Shown here in pieces: positions 63,512-64,000 of a stretch of 64,000 nt of DNA. This DNA is from Gambelia wislizenii (taxonomy: Eukaryota > Chordata > Lepidosauria > Squamata > Crotaphytidae): NCBI GenBank assembly GCA_030847615.1, contig JAUMIR010000002.1:111732309-111796308 (forward strand), read 5' to 3'. The translations under genes were made by a program, and so were the position numbers. The number at the start of each line of letters is the position of its first letter. Within the stretch, counting starts at the first letter, position 1. The notes beneath the pieces were generated by a model. The model was not told where the DNA came from, did no database searches, and saw nothing but the letters and a program-made list of their open reading frames with translations.

Positions 63512-64000
63512 CATTCAGGGCCCAGCAGCCAATGCTGATTCCCTGATGCACCTCCCAGGTTGGTGGTAGTGATGAAGAGAGTATATTTTAGGTTGAAAAG
63601 GCAGCCAGGTTGATATCCCTGGTGTCACACTGAGCTTCTGATGCACTCAGAATCCATGAGATGACACACTGTTTTCTGGGTGCTTCTAAAGCCCAGCATG
63701 GTATAAATTATGAGATCCTACCTTTTCACTTAGAATGGAGAGGAACACAGGCTTCCCTTTGAACTTGGCCACAGCTTTGGAGGCAAGTGGGGCAAGGTGT
63801 ACTGTTTTTCAATTGCTTTCAAGACTGGTCATGTCATGGAGGTGGTTCTACTCATCCATCAATTTGCCCCTTCACAATTTTGTTGTAAGATATGCATTGT
63901 CATTGGCTATTAAAGCTAGTCAAAATTTATAGATTCCTGCTCCCTGGTCTATGTACTTATATATAACCCATAGAACTGGAAACATGCATTTGCTCTGTGT
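63512..64000. other. NT5DC2 intron 8, to the window end
   Basis: No exon or repeat recognised. The next NT5DC2 exon (expected to encode D-K-G-M-R-H/Y-x-V-G) is not here. Confidence 0.5.

Noticed and set aside
62371..63551. 85-143 codon ORFs with GEGGREALGGWEGG-type repeats
   Set aside because: Translations of the 64-bp minisatellite. The period is not a multiple of three, and frames are open only by composition.
1..64000. CRISPR arrays, operons, phage or plasmid features
   Set aside because: None seen; tandem repeats present are minisatellites or simple repeats without spacer structure, and the DNA is vertebrate.

Overview
The window is nuclear DNA of a vertebrate, most probably a squamate reptile (lizard). 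Evidence: interrupted genes with ordinary GT-AG introns, orthologues of vertebrate genes, and a repeat population typical of squamates. The repeats are L1, L2, CR1 and BovB/RTE LINEs, a SINE with a BovB-type tail (Sauria-SINE-like), a 5S-rRNA-derived SINE, palindromic MITEs, Tigger-like and Tc1-like elements and a Helitron. Species cannot be fixed by eye. Nothing is bacterial: no operons, CRISPR arrays or ribosome binding sites apply.

Three genes are supported by exons with matching splice phases. (1) PBRM1, plus strand: only its last coding exon (14,891-15,063) and 3' UTR (to about 18.2 kb) are recognised; bases 1-14,890 are its last intron and hold mostly L1 DNA. (2) SMIM4 (UQCC5), minus strand: a predicted non-coding first exon ending at 24,873 in a CpG-rich promoter, a coding exon 20,174-19,983 and a last coding exon from 19,108 to the stop at 19,050; 69 residues complete. 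(3) NT5DC2, plus strand: eight exons from 29,983 to 61,626 encoding the first 363 residues; the remaining exons lie beyond the window. The order PBRM1 > < SMIM4, NT5DC2 > agrees with the human chromosome 3p21 neighbourhood as I know it.

Layout. 1-14,890: PBRM1 intron with a degenerate unrecognised ORF1-like region (2,069-3,135) and a nested L1 complex (3,855-13,330), in which an older minus-strand L1 is split by a younger full-length L1 with a classic 5' inversion, itself carrying a Tigger-like GC-rich element. 14,891-20,174: PBRM1 3' end facing SMIM4. 20,175-24,873: SMIM4 intron with SINE, LINE, CR1 and MITE copies. 24,880-25,200 and 29,690-30,000: two GC-rich promoters with CCAAT boxes, separated by 4.5 kb of repeats and an acyl-CoA thioesterase gene fragment. 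30,371-64,000: NT5DC2 introns with a Helitron, SINEs, an L1 inserted in an L2, a hAT element, CR1, BovB with a GAA tract, and a 1.1-kb Tigger-like element containing a 64-bp hairpin minisatellite.

The three genes act in unrelated processes (chromatin remodelling, respiratory complex III assembly, a HAD-family phosphatase-like protein); their proximity is conserved synteny, not a pathway. I found no convincing new biological system. The most interesting items are the minisatellite-bearing TIR elements, the twin-primed L1 nest, the ACOT fragment keeping a peroxisomal SKL end, and a Penelope-like palindrome with hammerhead-like core words.
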